From assembly GCF_021390195.1 (NCBI RefSeq), contig NZ_CP090003.1:2158001-2222000 (forward strand): a stretch of 64,000 bases of DNA, given 5' to 3'. The translations under genes and the position numbers were made by a program. This document shows, one piece after another, positions 1-8,521 of the stretch (within the stretch, counting starts at the first letter, position 1; each line of letters starts with the position of its first letter). Below the pieces are notes generated by a model. It was not told where the DNA came from, did not search any database, and was given only the letters and a program-made list of their open reading frames with translations. Source of the DNA: Flagellimonas sp. CMM7 (GTDB taxonomy: Bacteria; Bacteroidota; Bacteroidia; Flavobacteriales; Flavobacteriaceae).

Positions 1-482
1 CGGAGGAAGATTACGAAACTAATATTCCGGAATGTACCACGGATAAGATTCCGCTGTGCGGAAGCGACTTCAAGAAATACAAGCATGTAAAAAAATACAT
101 TGAAGAAGTTTTTAATCGTATTAAAGAAGATGGTTTTACCGAGTATGATGCGTGGTATTTGGTGACCAATTATGGAAAACAGACCGAATCTATTTTAGAG
201 AACTATGCTGCACTGAGGAACAAGGACGTTTACCTTAGAATGATTCGCGCCGAGGTACAATTTGCCATTGCCCATGAAATGGTTTTGAACCCAATGGACT
301 TCTTTATTAGAAGAACGGGAAGGTTATATTTTGATATTGACAGTATCCGAAACTATATGGAGCCCATACAAGAAGAGTTTAAAAAAGCATTTGGGTATGA
401 TGCCGGACAACTTCAATCTTTTAAGGAGAAAATGGAGGAAGAACTGGAATCGCACTCCAATTTTTCATTGGAGCGCGTTTAA
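1..482 (+). CDS. glpD: Glycerol-3-phosphate dehydrogenase (FAD), C-terminal part
   Basis: The reading frame is open from base 3 to the TAA at 480-482, so the gene enters from the left edge and only its last 159 codons are visible. The visible part matches the C-terminal helical cap domain of GlpD/GlpA-type FAD-dependent glycerol-3-phosphate dehydrogenase, with the family signature ending in EVQFAIAHEMVLNPMDFFIRR and a following helix. The enzyme oxidises sn-glycerol 3-phosphate to dihydroxyacetone phosphate at the membrane and passes electrons to quinone. The FAD domain lies outside the window. A biosynthetic gpsA sits 2.2 kb downstream on the other strand. Assignment rests on the cap domain only. 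Confidence 0.8.
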   Translation, partial: EEDYETNIPECTTDKIPLCGSDFKKYKHVKKYIEEVFNRIKEDGFTEYDAWYLVTNYGKQTESILENYAALRNKDVYLRMIRAEVQFAIAHEMVLNPMDFFIRRTGRLYFDIDSIRNYMEPIQEEFKKAFGYDAGQLQSFKEKMEEELESHSNFSLERV

Positions 483-484
483 TA

Positions 485-1804
485 TTATAACCCCACCATT
501 TCTTGTGCCCAACCAATAATTTTGTTGATGGTACCCTCATCCCATTTACCCTCTTTTCCTTCAAAAGAGTTTTTGGGACTTTCATGTATGGTGTTCCAAT
601 GGTCCAAACCGGGATACTCATATAGCAAATGATCTTGGTGTCCATTTCTTTCCAAGACTTCAATGATCATTTTATTGTCAAAAGATGACATGATCCAATC
701 GTGGGCTCCCCTTAAAATTCTTACAGGGACCTTTATTTTCTCCCATTGTCCTGCTAAATCAATGTCCTGTAATTGTTGGTAATATTTAACGGGTCTACCA
801 TACATGTGTGCTGCAGAATGGTAGTTGTATTCGGCAAGTGCAGGGTATTCGTTTACCACTTCTTGATAGGTTTTCTTTTGGATCAACATTCCGTAGTAAA
901 GAGGAATATAGTATTTGTTCATTTTTTCAACGATTTGAGACTCTGTATTTCCCTGAAACTGAAGAATGCGTCGTTCAATTTCCAACATATGCTCATACCA
1001 TGTTTTAAAAAATGTTCCATCTGAGATGACCCCGGCCAATTCAAATTCGTTGGCCAAGAGTGGTGCTAAAGCGCTTCCCATACTGGATCCATACACCACA
1101 ATGCGTGAGGAATCTACATATGGCTTAGCTTTCAAACTTTTAATGGCGGCTCTATACCCTTCCAAGTCGGTAACAAAATCAGATTGACCACAATCACCTT
1201 CGCTATCTCCCACACCAGGTTTTTCTATCCGCATAACCACCATCCCAGATTTTTCCACTAAATCTTTTATAGTTTGCACCCAATTTCCTTTTCTGCCGGG
1301 ATACGTTTCAATACTAGAACAGCTCAACCCACCAATTAAAACTATTGCGGGTTGTTTGCCATTCTTTTTGGGCTTTGTAATAATTGTTCTTTGTGTAATT
1401 CCGTAGGTACTTGTTATCTCTTCATAAAAAGTGTCGAGTCCACTGTGTTTTTCTTTTTCAACAGGACTAAATTGAACCATTTTGGTTACAGAACCTGTAT
1501 TTCTTATTGCTTTTATCTTTGTAGGTTTATTGGCTCTAAGACCATAAGAAACAGCGCTCCAAACCTCATCATCTTTTATTAAAACACCTCCCACTTCAAT
1601 AATGATATCGTTAGGTAAAAACCCTGCCTTTGCAAGTGGGCTGTTATTGTTCACTTCAATAATTTGAACACCCGGCACACCAGCTTTTGGGCCACTAATT
1701 TTTGCTTCCCAAGAGCTTCTTCTATTGAGTGTTTGAGATTTTAGACTTGGTATTGAAAAAAGAACAATAAGACTAAAGAGCAACAATCTGTTTTTAAATT
1801 TCAT
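485..1804 (-). CDS. Exported alpha/beta hydrolase with N-terminal PDZ domain
   Basis: This 439-residue protein has a signal peptide (about 1-23), a PDZ-like domain (about 45-115, with GVPGVQIIEV and the GFLPNDIIIEVGG core) and an alpha/beta hydrolase domain. The nucleophile elbow is GSSMG, with Ser at about residue 241. A likely acid lies in RGAHDW and the catalytic His in GLDHW near the C-terminus. It resembles exported S9-like dipeptidyl-peptidase or esterase folds. The substrate is unknown; the PDZ domain suggests peptide or protein binding. It is convergent with glpD with only 2 bases between stops. No operon partner is seen on the same strand. Confidence 0.75.
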   Translation of the reverse strand: MKFKNRLLLFSLIVLFSIPSLKSQTLNRRSSWEAKISGPKAGVPGVQIIEVNNNSPLAKAGFLPNDIIIEVGGVLIKDDEVWSAVSYGLRANKPTKIKAIRNTGSVTKMVQFSPVEKEKHSGLDTFYEEITSTYGITQRTIITKPKKNGKQPAIVLIGGLSCSSIETYPGRKGNWVQTIKDLVEKSGMVVMRIEKPGVGDSEGDCGQSDFVTDLEGYRAAIKSLKAKPYVDSSRIVVYGSSMGSALAPLLANEFELAGVISDGTFFKTWYEHMLEIERRILQFQGNTESQIVEKMNKYYIPLYYGMLIQKKTYQEVVNEYPALAEYNYHSAAHMYGRPVKYYQQLQDIDLAGQWEKIKVPVRILRGAHDWIMSSFDNKMIIEVLERNGHQDHLLYEYPGLDHWNTIHESPKNSFEGKEGKWDEGTINKIIGWAQEMVGL

Positions 1805-1919
1805 CGACTTGGATTTAAGTTTTCTTTAAAATTAGATTGCCTATTTTTAGCTTAAGGACAATTTATACATACGCACTTGTTTTTTATGTCAACAGAGGCC
1901 GTACAATGATTTAATATTT

Positions 1920-2672
1920 ATGCAATCAACAAATAGCTTTTACCTCTTTAATTCTAGAATAGCAACTCATGTTGTTTTTTGGGTTTTGTATTATCTTTTG
2001 TTTGGATTAATATGGGTTGGGGAAGAAGGTTACCTGGCTTCTTTTTACCTAGAGTTTGTCCTATTGCCAATTCGGATTCTAGCGGTCTACATCACTATTT
2101 ATTTTTTACTACCACACTTTTTACTCAAGAGAAAGTTCAAAGAATTTTTGATTGGATACGGAGCGACAATGTTATTGGGAGGAATAATGCAACGGGTTTT
2201 CATTCACATGTTTTATGAAGAACTGTTGTTGAATGATTCAAGCACTGGCCTTTTCAGTATTATGATGTTGGTAAGGGCAATCATTTTGATAAATACAACA
2301 GCCTTGTTGGTGCTTGGAATCAAATTGTTTCAACTTTGGTCCATTGAGCATGACAAAAACAGAAGTTTAGAAAGTGAAATCTTAGAAATAAGATCTAACC
2401 GCAAAACGCATCGAGTTCCCTTAAGAAATGTACTTTTTGTAGAAGGTTTAGGGAACTATGTTACCTATCATCTAGAAGATAAATCAAAAATCACAAGTTA
2501 TGGTAGTATAAAGGGTACGCTCCAGCAGTTACCGGATAACTTTAGGCGTGTGCACAAATCCTATATCGTGAACAAGGAGTATATAAAATCCTATGACGCT
2601 ATGAGCATTGATATTCAAGACAACTCTATTCCAAGAGGAAAAAGCATTTCAGATGAGGTGTTGCTAAATTGA
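1920..2672 (+). CDS. Membrane-bound LytTR-family transcriptional regulator
   Basis: The 250-residue protein has four predicted membrane helices in the first 140 residues and a LytTR DNA-binding domain at about 160-250 (HRVPLRNVLFVEGLGNYVTYH, then FRRVHKSYIVN). The membrane part, with its LLPHFLLKRKFKEF loop, looks like the four-helix sensor unit usually attached to LytS-type histidine kinases (PF06580) in Bacteroidota. Here it is joined straight to the DNA-binding domain without a kinase or receiver, so it would act as a one-component membrane regulator. It is divergent from the PDZ hydrolase gene, 115 bases away, which is a plausible target. Signal and regulon are unknown. Confidence 0.85.
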   Translation: MQSTNSFYLFNSRIATHVVFWVLYYLLFGLIWVGEEGYLASFYLEFVLLPIRILAVYITIYFLLPHFLLKRKFKEFLIGYGATMLLGGIMQRVFIHMFYEELLLNDSSTGLFSIMMLVRAIILINTTALLVLGIKLFQLWSIEHDKNRSLESEILEIRSNRKTHRVPLRNVLFVEGLGNYVTYHLEDKSKITSYGSIKGTLQQLPDNFRRVHKSYIVNKEYIKSYDAMSIDIQDNSIPRGKSISDEVLLN

Positions 2673-2674
2673 AG

Positions 2675-3676
2675 CTAATCCAATTTTTCTGTCAATTTTC
2701 TGAAAACCTTTTTCGGATTCTTCTCTTGATATAGAATCTGATATACCGCATTGATGATTGGTGCTTTAGACTTCTTCTGAAGCTTTTCATTCAATAAAAA
2801 AGCACTTTTGGTGGCGTAATAACCTTCGGCCACCATATTCATTTCCATCATGGCACTTTTTACAGTGTAGCCTTTACCCACCATATTTCCAAACATACGG
2901 TTACGGCTAAAAGTGGAGTAGCCGGTTACCAGTAAATCCCCCAAATAAGCAGAATTATTAATGTTACGCTTCATCTTATACACACCATCTATAAAACGTT
3001 TCATTTCGCGAATGGCATTGCTCATCAATACACTTTGAAAATTATCACCATATCCTAACCCATGTGCAATACCAGCGGCAATGGCATAGATATTTTTCAG
3101 CATGGCGGCGTATTCCGTGCCAATAATATCATCCGAAATTTTTGTTCTTATGTAATGACTTTTCAATTCTTCCGCTACCAATTCTGCTTTTGATTCATCT
3201 GCACATGCTATAGTTAGATAAGACAAGCGCTCCAAAGCAACTTCTTCGGCATGGCAAGGACCAGTGACCACTCCAATGTTTTTAAATGGAATTTGGTACT
3301 GTTCATGAAAATGTTCGCCAACAATCAATCCGCTCTCGGGAACAATTCCCTTAATGGCAGAGAAAATAATTTTGTTGGTTAGCGGGGTAGTCAATTTTTC
3401 AAGCTCACTTTCCAAAAATGCAGATGGAATTGCAAAAATGAGAACATCGGAAGACTCGACAATGGTATTAATGGCATCGCTTAATTGAAGTTTTGAAACA
3501 TCAAACTCAACGGAACTGAGATAGTTTGGATTGTTGCCCTCGTTTTTTAAGTGCCTAATGGCAGATTCACTGCGCATGAACCAAGCAACGTTGTCCAAGT
3601 TTTCAGAAAGCATCTTTACAATTGCTGTTCCCCAACTACCACCACCCAATACACCAAATCTAAGCTTGTTACTCAT
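2675..3676 (-). CDS. gpsA: Glycerol-3-phosphate dehydrogenase [NAD(P)+]
   Basis: The enzyme makes sn-glycerol 3-phosphate from dihydroxyacetone phosphate with NAD(P)H for phospholipid synthesis in the cytoplasm. The 333-residue length is normal for GpsA. Visible signatures are the N-terminal Rossmann motif GVLGGGSWGTA (from residue 8), the GPCHAEEV segment (about 139-146), and the catalytic Lys in AAMLKNIYAIAAGIA (K194). It is convergent with the LytTR gene, with stop codons 2 bases apart. Confidence 0.93.
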   Translation of the reverse strand: MSNKLRFGVLGGGSWGTAIVKMLSENLDNVAWFMRSESAIRHLKNEGNNPNYLSSVEFDVSKLQLSDAINTIVESSDVLIFAIPSAFLESELEKLTTPLTNKIIFSAIKGIVPESGLIVGEHFHEQYQIPFKNIGVVTGPCHAEEVALERLSYLTIACADESKAELVAEELKSHYIRTKISDDIIGTEYAAMLKNIYAIAAGIAHGLGYGDNFQSVLMSNAIREMKRFIDGVYKMKRNINNSAYLGDLLVTGYSTFSRNRMFGNMVGKGYTVKSAMMEMNMVAEGYYATKSAFLLNEKLQKKSKAPIINAVYQILYQEKNPKKVFRKLTEKLD

Positions 3677-3801
3677 TAATAAAATTTAGAAGGCAAAGCT
3701 AAACAATCTAATATTTAGAACATTATATATTGATTATCAGTGTTTTGCGGTTTTTGGCATGGTGCTTGGTTTATAAGTATTGAACCATAAAACCAAAGAT
3801 T

Positions 3802-4725
3802 ATGAAGATTGGAAAACTACTATTCGGAATTTTATTTATAGGAATATTGGCCAGTTCTTGTTACACAGAAGTTGTATTTGAAGATGACTTTATCGAAGAA
3901 TCTCCTTTTAATACCGCCTTGGTATTAGAATCGTTCGATTTGTGGTATGTAGATGTTAATGCAACAAGAGGTAATGGAGAAGTACCCTTTTTACAACGAG
4001 CGTTTACAATTTCTTTTGAAAGAGGAATTATCTACGCCAACAACAACATTGTAGGAATCGGTAAAACAGGGAATGGATTGGGCATTGATGTTGGATCCTA
4101 TGGAACATTGAATGCAGTAGTAGAAATTGATCATGATGTCGATGGACTTTGGTTATTGGATGTTTTTGCGGTGAACGGTAGTACATTGGAACTATATGAT
4201 TCCAATTCGGACACCTCCTATGTGTTAAGAGGATATCAGCGTTCTAATTTTGATTATGACCAGGTATTCTATGATAACATCAATTACTTTTTACAAGAGT
4301 ACGAGGCTTGGGAAAAGACTTTCACCAGTGAGGTAGGAGCTATAAATGAGTTTGATGATGAAAACTATCTTCAATTTTTATCAGGAAACAATGGTGCGTT
4401 TTTTAGGTCCTCAATAGATGGTACGGGAACACCGGTTGTTAATTTAGCGTGGGATTATGAAGGGGATTATGAAGTGTTTGATGTGGCCAATGATGCTACA
4501 CTAAAAACTTTAACACTGGATTATGACTTCTTGGGCAATGATTACTTTGAACTGTACGTTATTGATGATAGTACTATTGAATTGTATCACGTATCCAGTG
4601 GAACAGTGTATGAATTTACGGGAAGAGGGTACAAACAATATTTAAAGTCGAGCAGCAATGCTGGCAAAAAACGTTCAAAAGTTAAAAATTCCATAATGAA
4701 CGTTACTCGACAAAGAAAAATGTAA
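3802..4725 (+). CDS. Conserved lipoprotein of unknown function
   Basis: The 307-residue protein begins with a short signal peptide and a lipobox, LASSC, with Cys at about residue 20, so it should be a lipoprotein. The remainder is acidic and rich in Tyr, Phe and Asp, and looks like two related beta-rich halves: each ends with a similar ELY/EFTGRGY or ELYDSNSDTSYVLRGY pattern, which suggests an internal duplication. A basic tail (KKRSKVKN) ends the protein. I recall similar flavobacterial proteins carrying a misleading nucleotidyltransferase label; no such motif is visible. It stands alone, followed by a strong terminator. Function unknown. Confidence 0.75.
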   Translation: MKIGKLLFGILFIGILASSCYTEVVFEDDFIEESPFNTALVLESFDLWYVDVNATRGNGEVPFLQRAFTISFERGIIYANNNIVGIGKTGNGLGIDVGSYGTLNAVVEIDHDVDGLWLLDVFAVNGSTLELYDSNSDTSYVLRGYQRSNFDYDQVFYDNINYFLQEYEAWEKTFTSEVGAINEFDDENYLQFLSGNNGAFFRSSIDGTGTPVVNLAWDYEGDYEVFDVANDATLKTLTLDYDFLGNDYFELYVIDDSTIELYHVSSGTVYEFTGRGYKQYLKSSSNAGKKRSKVKNSIMNVTRQRKM

Positions 4726-4761
4726 GGAACAATAGTAGTGTTCGACTACGTATATAAGTTT

Positions 4762-4778
4762 TTTGGTTGGTTATTTAG
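4762..4778 (+). repeat. 17-nt motif shared with 40120-40136, copy A
   Basis: TTTGGTTGGTTATTTAG occurs here in the 3' region of the lipoprotein gene, 8 bases before the terminator stem. The identical 17 bases recur at 40120-40136, again just before a terminator. Upstream of this copy is a small hairpin (GTAGT, loop, ACTAC near 4735-4749). Neither copy is in a coding region. Confidence 0.6.
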
Positions 4779-4786
4779 TTAAAAAT

Positions 4787-4822
4787 CGCCTCAAGCATCT
4801 TAAGCTTGGGGCGGTTTTTTTT
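4787..4822 (+). terminator. Rho-independent terminator
   Basis: The arms CGCCTCAAGC (4787-4796) and GCTTGGGGCG (4804-4813) pair over 10 bases with one G-T wobble, and a run of eight T follows. It ends the transcript of the lipoprotein gene at 3802-4725 or a short RNA within its 3' region. Confidence 0.9.
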
Positions 4823-4845
4823 AATAAAGGGCAGAATAACCAAAA

Positions 4846-5712
4846 TCACTTCCCATTCATTTTTAAACTGTCCAAATACTGCCTTTTAAATTCTGAAGGA
4901 TTTTCTCCACTAATTTTTTTAAACGTACGATTGAAATAAGAAAGACTCTCGAAACCGCATTCGTAACATGTTTCGCCAACATTTTTACCCATTAACAATA
5001 GTCGTTTGGCCTGACTAATTCTATACTGATTAAGAAAACTGGTAAAGGTGTTTCCGGTCGTCTTTTTAAAGTATCGGCAGAAAGCTTCTTTACCAAGATT
5101 ACATAGTTGGGCAACTTCAAAAATCTCAATTTTCCGCTGATAATTGCGATCAACAAACTCATGAATCCCTCTCAACCGATTTTGTTCCTTTTTTCGATAC
5201 CTATTTACAAAAGGATAATCATGAAGCAAAAAAAACTCTTTACTGTTGGCAAGTTCCTTCAATATTTGAATAGATTCCATGAATAAATCAAAAGCGGAAA
5301 GTTGATGTAATTCTTTTAGCCTTTTCCCAATATGTTTTTTTGTTTCGCCGGTAAACACAATGCCATGTTTCGACTTTTCAAATAAGGTGTCTATTAATGA
5401 AAGTTCAGGAATGTCTGCTAGCATATTTTCTTTAAATGAGGGTTTAATATGCAGCACATCTTTTATGTAATCGGTTTTAACACCATAATCAAAATTCAAG
5501 TGTGGGATGTTGGAGCCAATAAAGACAAGGTCACTATCTTCAAAGTTAGATATGCTGTCTCCAACATGTCTCGTTGCACTTGCACCTTCTATATAAACCA
5601 ATTCATATTCCGGATGAAAATGCCAGTAAAAAAGATGGTTTAATCTGGGGAGGTGCAGAAGTCTGAACGGGCTTTTGGTATTTGGCGCTATGGTCTCTAA
5701 TTGTATTTTCAA
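4846..5712 (-). CDS. AraC-family transcriptional regulator with cupin sensor domain
   Basis: The 288-residue protein has an N-terminal cupin-like part (HFHPEYELVYIEG at about 31-43 and GSNIPHLNFDYG at about 67-78) and a C-terminal pair of HTH motifs of the AraC type (IFEVAQLCNLGKEAFCRYFK, then GETCYECGFESLSYFNRTFK). The first codon is TTG at 5710-5712. A TGA lies two codons upstream in frame, so TTG is the only start that keeps the cupin N-terminus. It is divergent from the phytanoyl-CoA dioxygenase-like gene, and the intergenic region holds spaced direct repeats. It probably controls that neighbour and itself. The ligand is unknown. Confidence 0.88.
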   Translation of the reverse strand: MKIQLETIAPNTKSPFRLLHLPRLNHLFYWHFHPEYELVYIEGASATRHVGDSISNFEDSDLVFIGSNIPHLNFDYGVKTDYIKDVLHIKPSFKENMLADIPELSLIDTLFEKSKHGIVFTGETKKHIGKRLKELHQLSAFDLFMESIQILKELANSKEFFLLHDYPFVNRYRKKEQNRLRGIHEFVDRNYQRKIEIFEVAQLCNLGKEAFCRYFKKTTGNTFTSFLNQYRISQAKRLLLMGKNVGETCYECGFESLSYFNRTFKKISGENPSEFKRQYLDSLKMNGK

Positions 5713-5754
5713 TTTTCACTATTATGGCATGTAATATATCTTAAATTCTAATAA

Positions 5755-5785
5755 ATATCAATATAATGCAAATTTATATCAATAT
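5755..5785. promoter_or_regulatory. Direct-repeat operator candidate for the AraC regulator
   Basis: ATATCAATAT occurs at 5755-5764 and again at 5776-5785. The two direct repeats are exactly 21 bases apart, two helical turns. That is the spacing and orientation expected for the half-sites of an AraC-family dimer. They lie in the 144-base gap between the divergent AraC and dioxygenase genes. Confidence 0.5.
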
Positions 5786-5856
5786 TAAGGTGGAGAACCA
5801 TTTGAAATGCACCTAGTTTTATTCCATAGAATTTCAGTAATTAAAAAAGTACCAAA

Positions 5857-6828
5857 ATGGAGAAAGATGTAAAATTGGAAATGGCCAATAAGGCACATGA
5901 GGAGATTCCTGGCAATCCATCCACAGCAACCAGCAGTAGTCAAAAATTAAATGATAGGTCGAATGGAAAGGAACTTAGGGTACTTTCAGAAGAAGATTGG
6001 GAGTTTTGGATTCACAATGGGTACATCGTTATAAAAAATGCCGTTCCAATAGAACAGGCCAAAGCAACTGCAAACTTTTTGTGGGAGTTTGATGAAAAGG
6101 ACCCAAATGATACCACTACTTGGTACGCTCCGCCAAGAGCAGAAATGAAAATGAAAGAACTTACAGGAACGGGAATGGTAGAAGTCTACAACCATCAAAA
6201 TTTATGGAACAATAGACAGATGCCAAAAGTGTATGATGCTTTTGTAGATGTTTGGGGAACTGAAAAACTGTGGGTGACCATAGATAGGGCAAATCTGAAT
6301 TTTCCTTTGCAGCCGGGTATAGATAAAAAAGGATTTATTCACTGGGATTATGACCCAGAAACTCGACCACAGAATGTTCAAGGTGTGCTGGCATTGGCAG
6401 ACCAAACAGATGAAAATATGGGAGGATTTCAATGTATACCATGGCTCTATAGGAATTATGATACTTGGAAGTTGACACAACCTGAAGATAGAGATTATTT
6501 TCAACCCAATTTGGATGGACTGGAAGATAAAATTGTAAAAGTTAAAATGGAAGCTGGCGACTTATTGATTTTTAATAGTACCGAACCACACGGCATTAGG
6601 CCCAATAAATCTGGCAACAAAGTTCGTATTGCGCAATATATTTCTATGATGCCAGCAGAAGAGGATAATGAAGAACTGAGACAATGGCGAATTAACTCGT
6701 GGAAGAATAGAATTGCTCCTGAAGGATATGCGTTTCCAGGAGATCCAAGAAACTGGGAAAGAGATAAATACGAAACTGCAAAATTAAGCACACTCGGAGA
6801 GAAATTATTAGGCTTAAAGGACTGGTAA
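5857..6828 (+). CDS. Phytanoyl-CoA dioxygenase (PhyH) family protein
   Basis: This is a 323-residue Fe(II)/2-oxoglutarate-dependent oxygenase of the PhyH family. The facial triad is visible as H162-W-D164 (IHWDYDPE) and H245 (EPHGIRPN). An Arg a few residues later fits 2-oxoglutarate binding. There is no signal peptide, so it is cytoplasmic. The first 40 residues are polar and probably disordered. The divergent AraC regulator with spaced repeats between the genes suggests induction by a small molecule that the enzyme hydroxylates. The substrate cannot be read from the sequence. Confidence 0.85.
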   Translation: MEKDVKLEMANKAHEEIPGNPSTATSSSQKLNDRSNGKELRVLSEEDWEFWIHNGYIVIKNAVPIEQAKATANFLWEFDEKDPNDTTTWYAPPRAEMKMKELTGTGMVEVYNHQNLWNNRQMPKVYDAFVDVWGTEKLWVTIDRANLNFPLQPGIDKKGFIHWDYDPETRPQNVQGVLALADQTDENMGGFQCIPWLYRNYDTWKLTQPEDRDYFQPNLDGLEDKIVKVKMEAGDLLIFNSTEPHGIRPNKSGNKVRIAQYISMMPAEEDNEELRQWRINSWKNRIAPEGYAFPGDPRNWERDKYETAKLSTLGEKLLGLKDW

Positions 6829-6857
6829 GATCACCAAATCCTTAAAAATAAAGCTTC

Positions 6858-6890
6858 TTGTGGCCTGTTAAGGTATTAATGGTATTTTTG
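6858..6890 (+). promoter_or_regulatory. Bacteroidota-type promoter for the SulP gene
   Basis: TTG at 6858-6860 and TATTTTTG at 6883-6890 are 22 bases apart. They fit the flavobacterial pattern TTG, 17-23 bases, TAnnTTTG. The expected transcript start is near 6896, about 12 bases before the ATG at 6908. Confidence 0.6.
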
Positions 6891-6907
6891 CGGCCTTAAA
6901 TCAGAAG

Positions 6908-8485
6908 ATGAAAAAATACCTAAATCTTTTTGACTTTTCGCAGAAGGTTAATTATCGCACTGAAATATTATCGGGTCTGACCGTTGCATTGGCATTGGTT
7001 CCAGAGGCTATTGCCTTTGCACTGATTCCGGGGTTCTCACCATTAACCGGTTTATATGCAGCTTTCATACTTGCATTGGTGACCTCAATTTTAGGAGGGC
7101 GTCCAGGTATGATTTCAGGAGCTACTGGTGCAGTTGCGGTTATTTTTGTTGGGTTGATTTTGGAGCTCAAACGAACTTTTCCTGGAATAGATCCCACAAC
7201 CATATTAAATTACGTTTTTGCCACGGTTATTATTGCCGGTGTAATTCAAATTTTGGCTGGACTGCTTCGCTTAGGAAAGTTTATTCGTCTTGTTCCCCAT
7301 CCAGTAATGTTTGGGTTTGTAAATGGTTTGGCCATCATCATTTTTATGGCACAGTTCCCAAACTTTTATCAAAAAGGAACAGAAGAACTGTTATCAGGCG
7401 CTTCTTTATACACTATGTTGGGCTTAACGCTTTTGACCATGCTTATCATTTGGGGTTTTCCTAAACTGACGAAAGCAATCCCTTCATCCTTATTGGCCAT
7501 TGTAGTGGTCTCCGCAATTGTTATCGGTTTTGGTATTGATACTCTGACTGTTGCAGATACCATGAAAGAAGGCACAAGTATTAAAGGAGGGTTCCCTCCC
7601 ATATCCATCCCAAATATTCCTCTTACCTGGGATACTTTTCTGATTATTGTTCCCTATGCAGGTATTGTAGCTGGAGTAGGGCTGATTGAAAGTCTATTGA
7701 CGCTTAATATTATTGATGAAATCACACAGACGCGTGGTAGTGGAAACAAAGAATGCGTAGCTCAAGGTACCGCCAATATTCTATCTGGATTCTTATCTGG
7801 TATGGGCGGTTGCGCAATGATAGGGCAGAGTTTAATAAACACATCATCAGGAGCAAGAGCAAGACTCTCTGGTATTACAGCAGCGGTTATGCTGTTGGTA
7901 TTTATCATGTTTGGTAGTAGTTTAATTGAGCAATTACCAATGGCCGCTTTGGTAGGTTTAATGTTTATGGTTGCAATTGGAACTTTTGAATGGGCCAGTT
8001 TTAAAACCTTTAGAAAAATGCCAAATTCTGATGTCATTGTGATGGTTTTGGTAACCTTGATTACAGCCATTACCCATAACCTTGCCATTGCAGTTTTATT
8101 AGGTGTAATTATTTCGGCTTTGGCGTATTCTTGGGAAAATGCGAAACGCATACGGGCAAGAAAACATGTTGATGAAGACGGGGTAAAACACTATGAAATT
8201 TATGGCCCTCTTTTCTTTGGATCCACTACGTTATTTGCTGAGAAATTTGATGTACAGGATGACCCAGATGAAGTTATTATTGATTTTCAGGAAAGCCGTG
8301 TCGCCGATATGTCTGGCATTGAAGCATTGAACAAGATTACCGAGCGGTATGCAAAAGCAGGTAAAAAAGTACATTTAAGACATTTAAGCAAGGATTGTAT
8401 CCGCTTATTGAAAAACGCTCAAGACATTATTGAGGTTAATGTCCTTGAAGATCCAACATATAAAGTTGTTGCCGACAAGATTTAA
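6908..8485 (+). CDS. SulP-family anion transporter with STAS domain
   Basis: The 525-residue protein has the SulP layout: an N-terminal hydrophobic block with many helices (residues about 20-410, including PEAIAFALIPGFSPLTGLYAAF and GMGGCAMIGQSLIN), then a cytoplasmic STAS domain (about 425-520, with IIDFQESRVADMSGIEAL). SulP proteins carry sulfate, bicarbonate, chloride or dicarboxylates, usually with Na+ or H+. Which anion is used here is open; no sulfate-assimilation or carbonic anhydrase gene is adjacent. It has its own promoter and is convergent with the DinB-type gene. Confidence 0.9.
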   Translation: MKKYLNLFDFSQKVNYRTEILSGLTVALALVPEAIAFALIPGFSPLTGLYAAFILALVTSILGGRPGMISGATGAVAVIFVGLILELKRTFPGIDPTTILNYVFATVIIAGVIQILAGLLRLGKFIRLVPHPVMFGFVNGLAIIIFMAQFPNFYQKGTEELLSGASLYTMLGLTLLTMLIIWGFPKLTKAIPSSLLAIVVVSAIVIGFGIDTLTVADTMKEGTSIKGGFPPISIPNIPLTWDTFLIIVPYAGIVAGVGLIESLLTLNIIDEITQTRGSGNKECVAQGTANILSGFLSGMGGCAMIGQSLINTSSGARARLSGITAAVMLLVFIMFGSSLIEQLPMAALVGLMFMVAIGTFEWASFKTFRKMPNSDVIVMVLVTLITAITHNLAIAVLLGVIISALAYSWENAKRIRARKHVDEDGVKHYEIYGPLFFGSTTLFAEKFDVQDDPDEVIIDFQESRVADMSGIEALNKITERYAKAGKKVHLRHLSKDCIRLLKNAQDIIEVNVLEDPTYKVVADKI

Positions 8486-8521
8486 TTTTGTTGATTTTGA
8501 TGGGAGGATTTTCTAAAAAGC

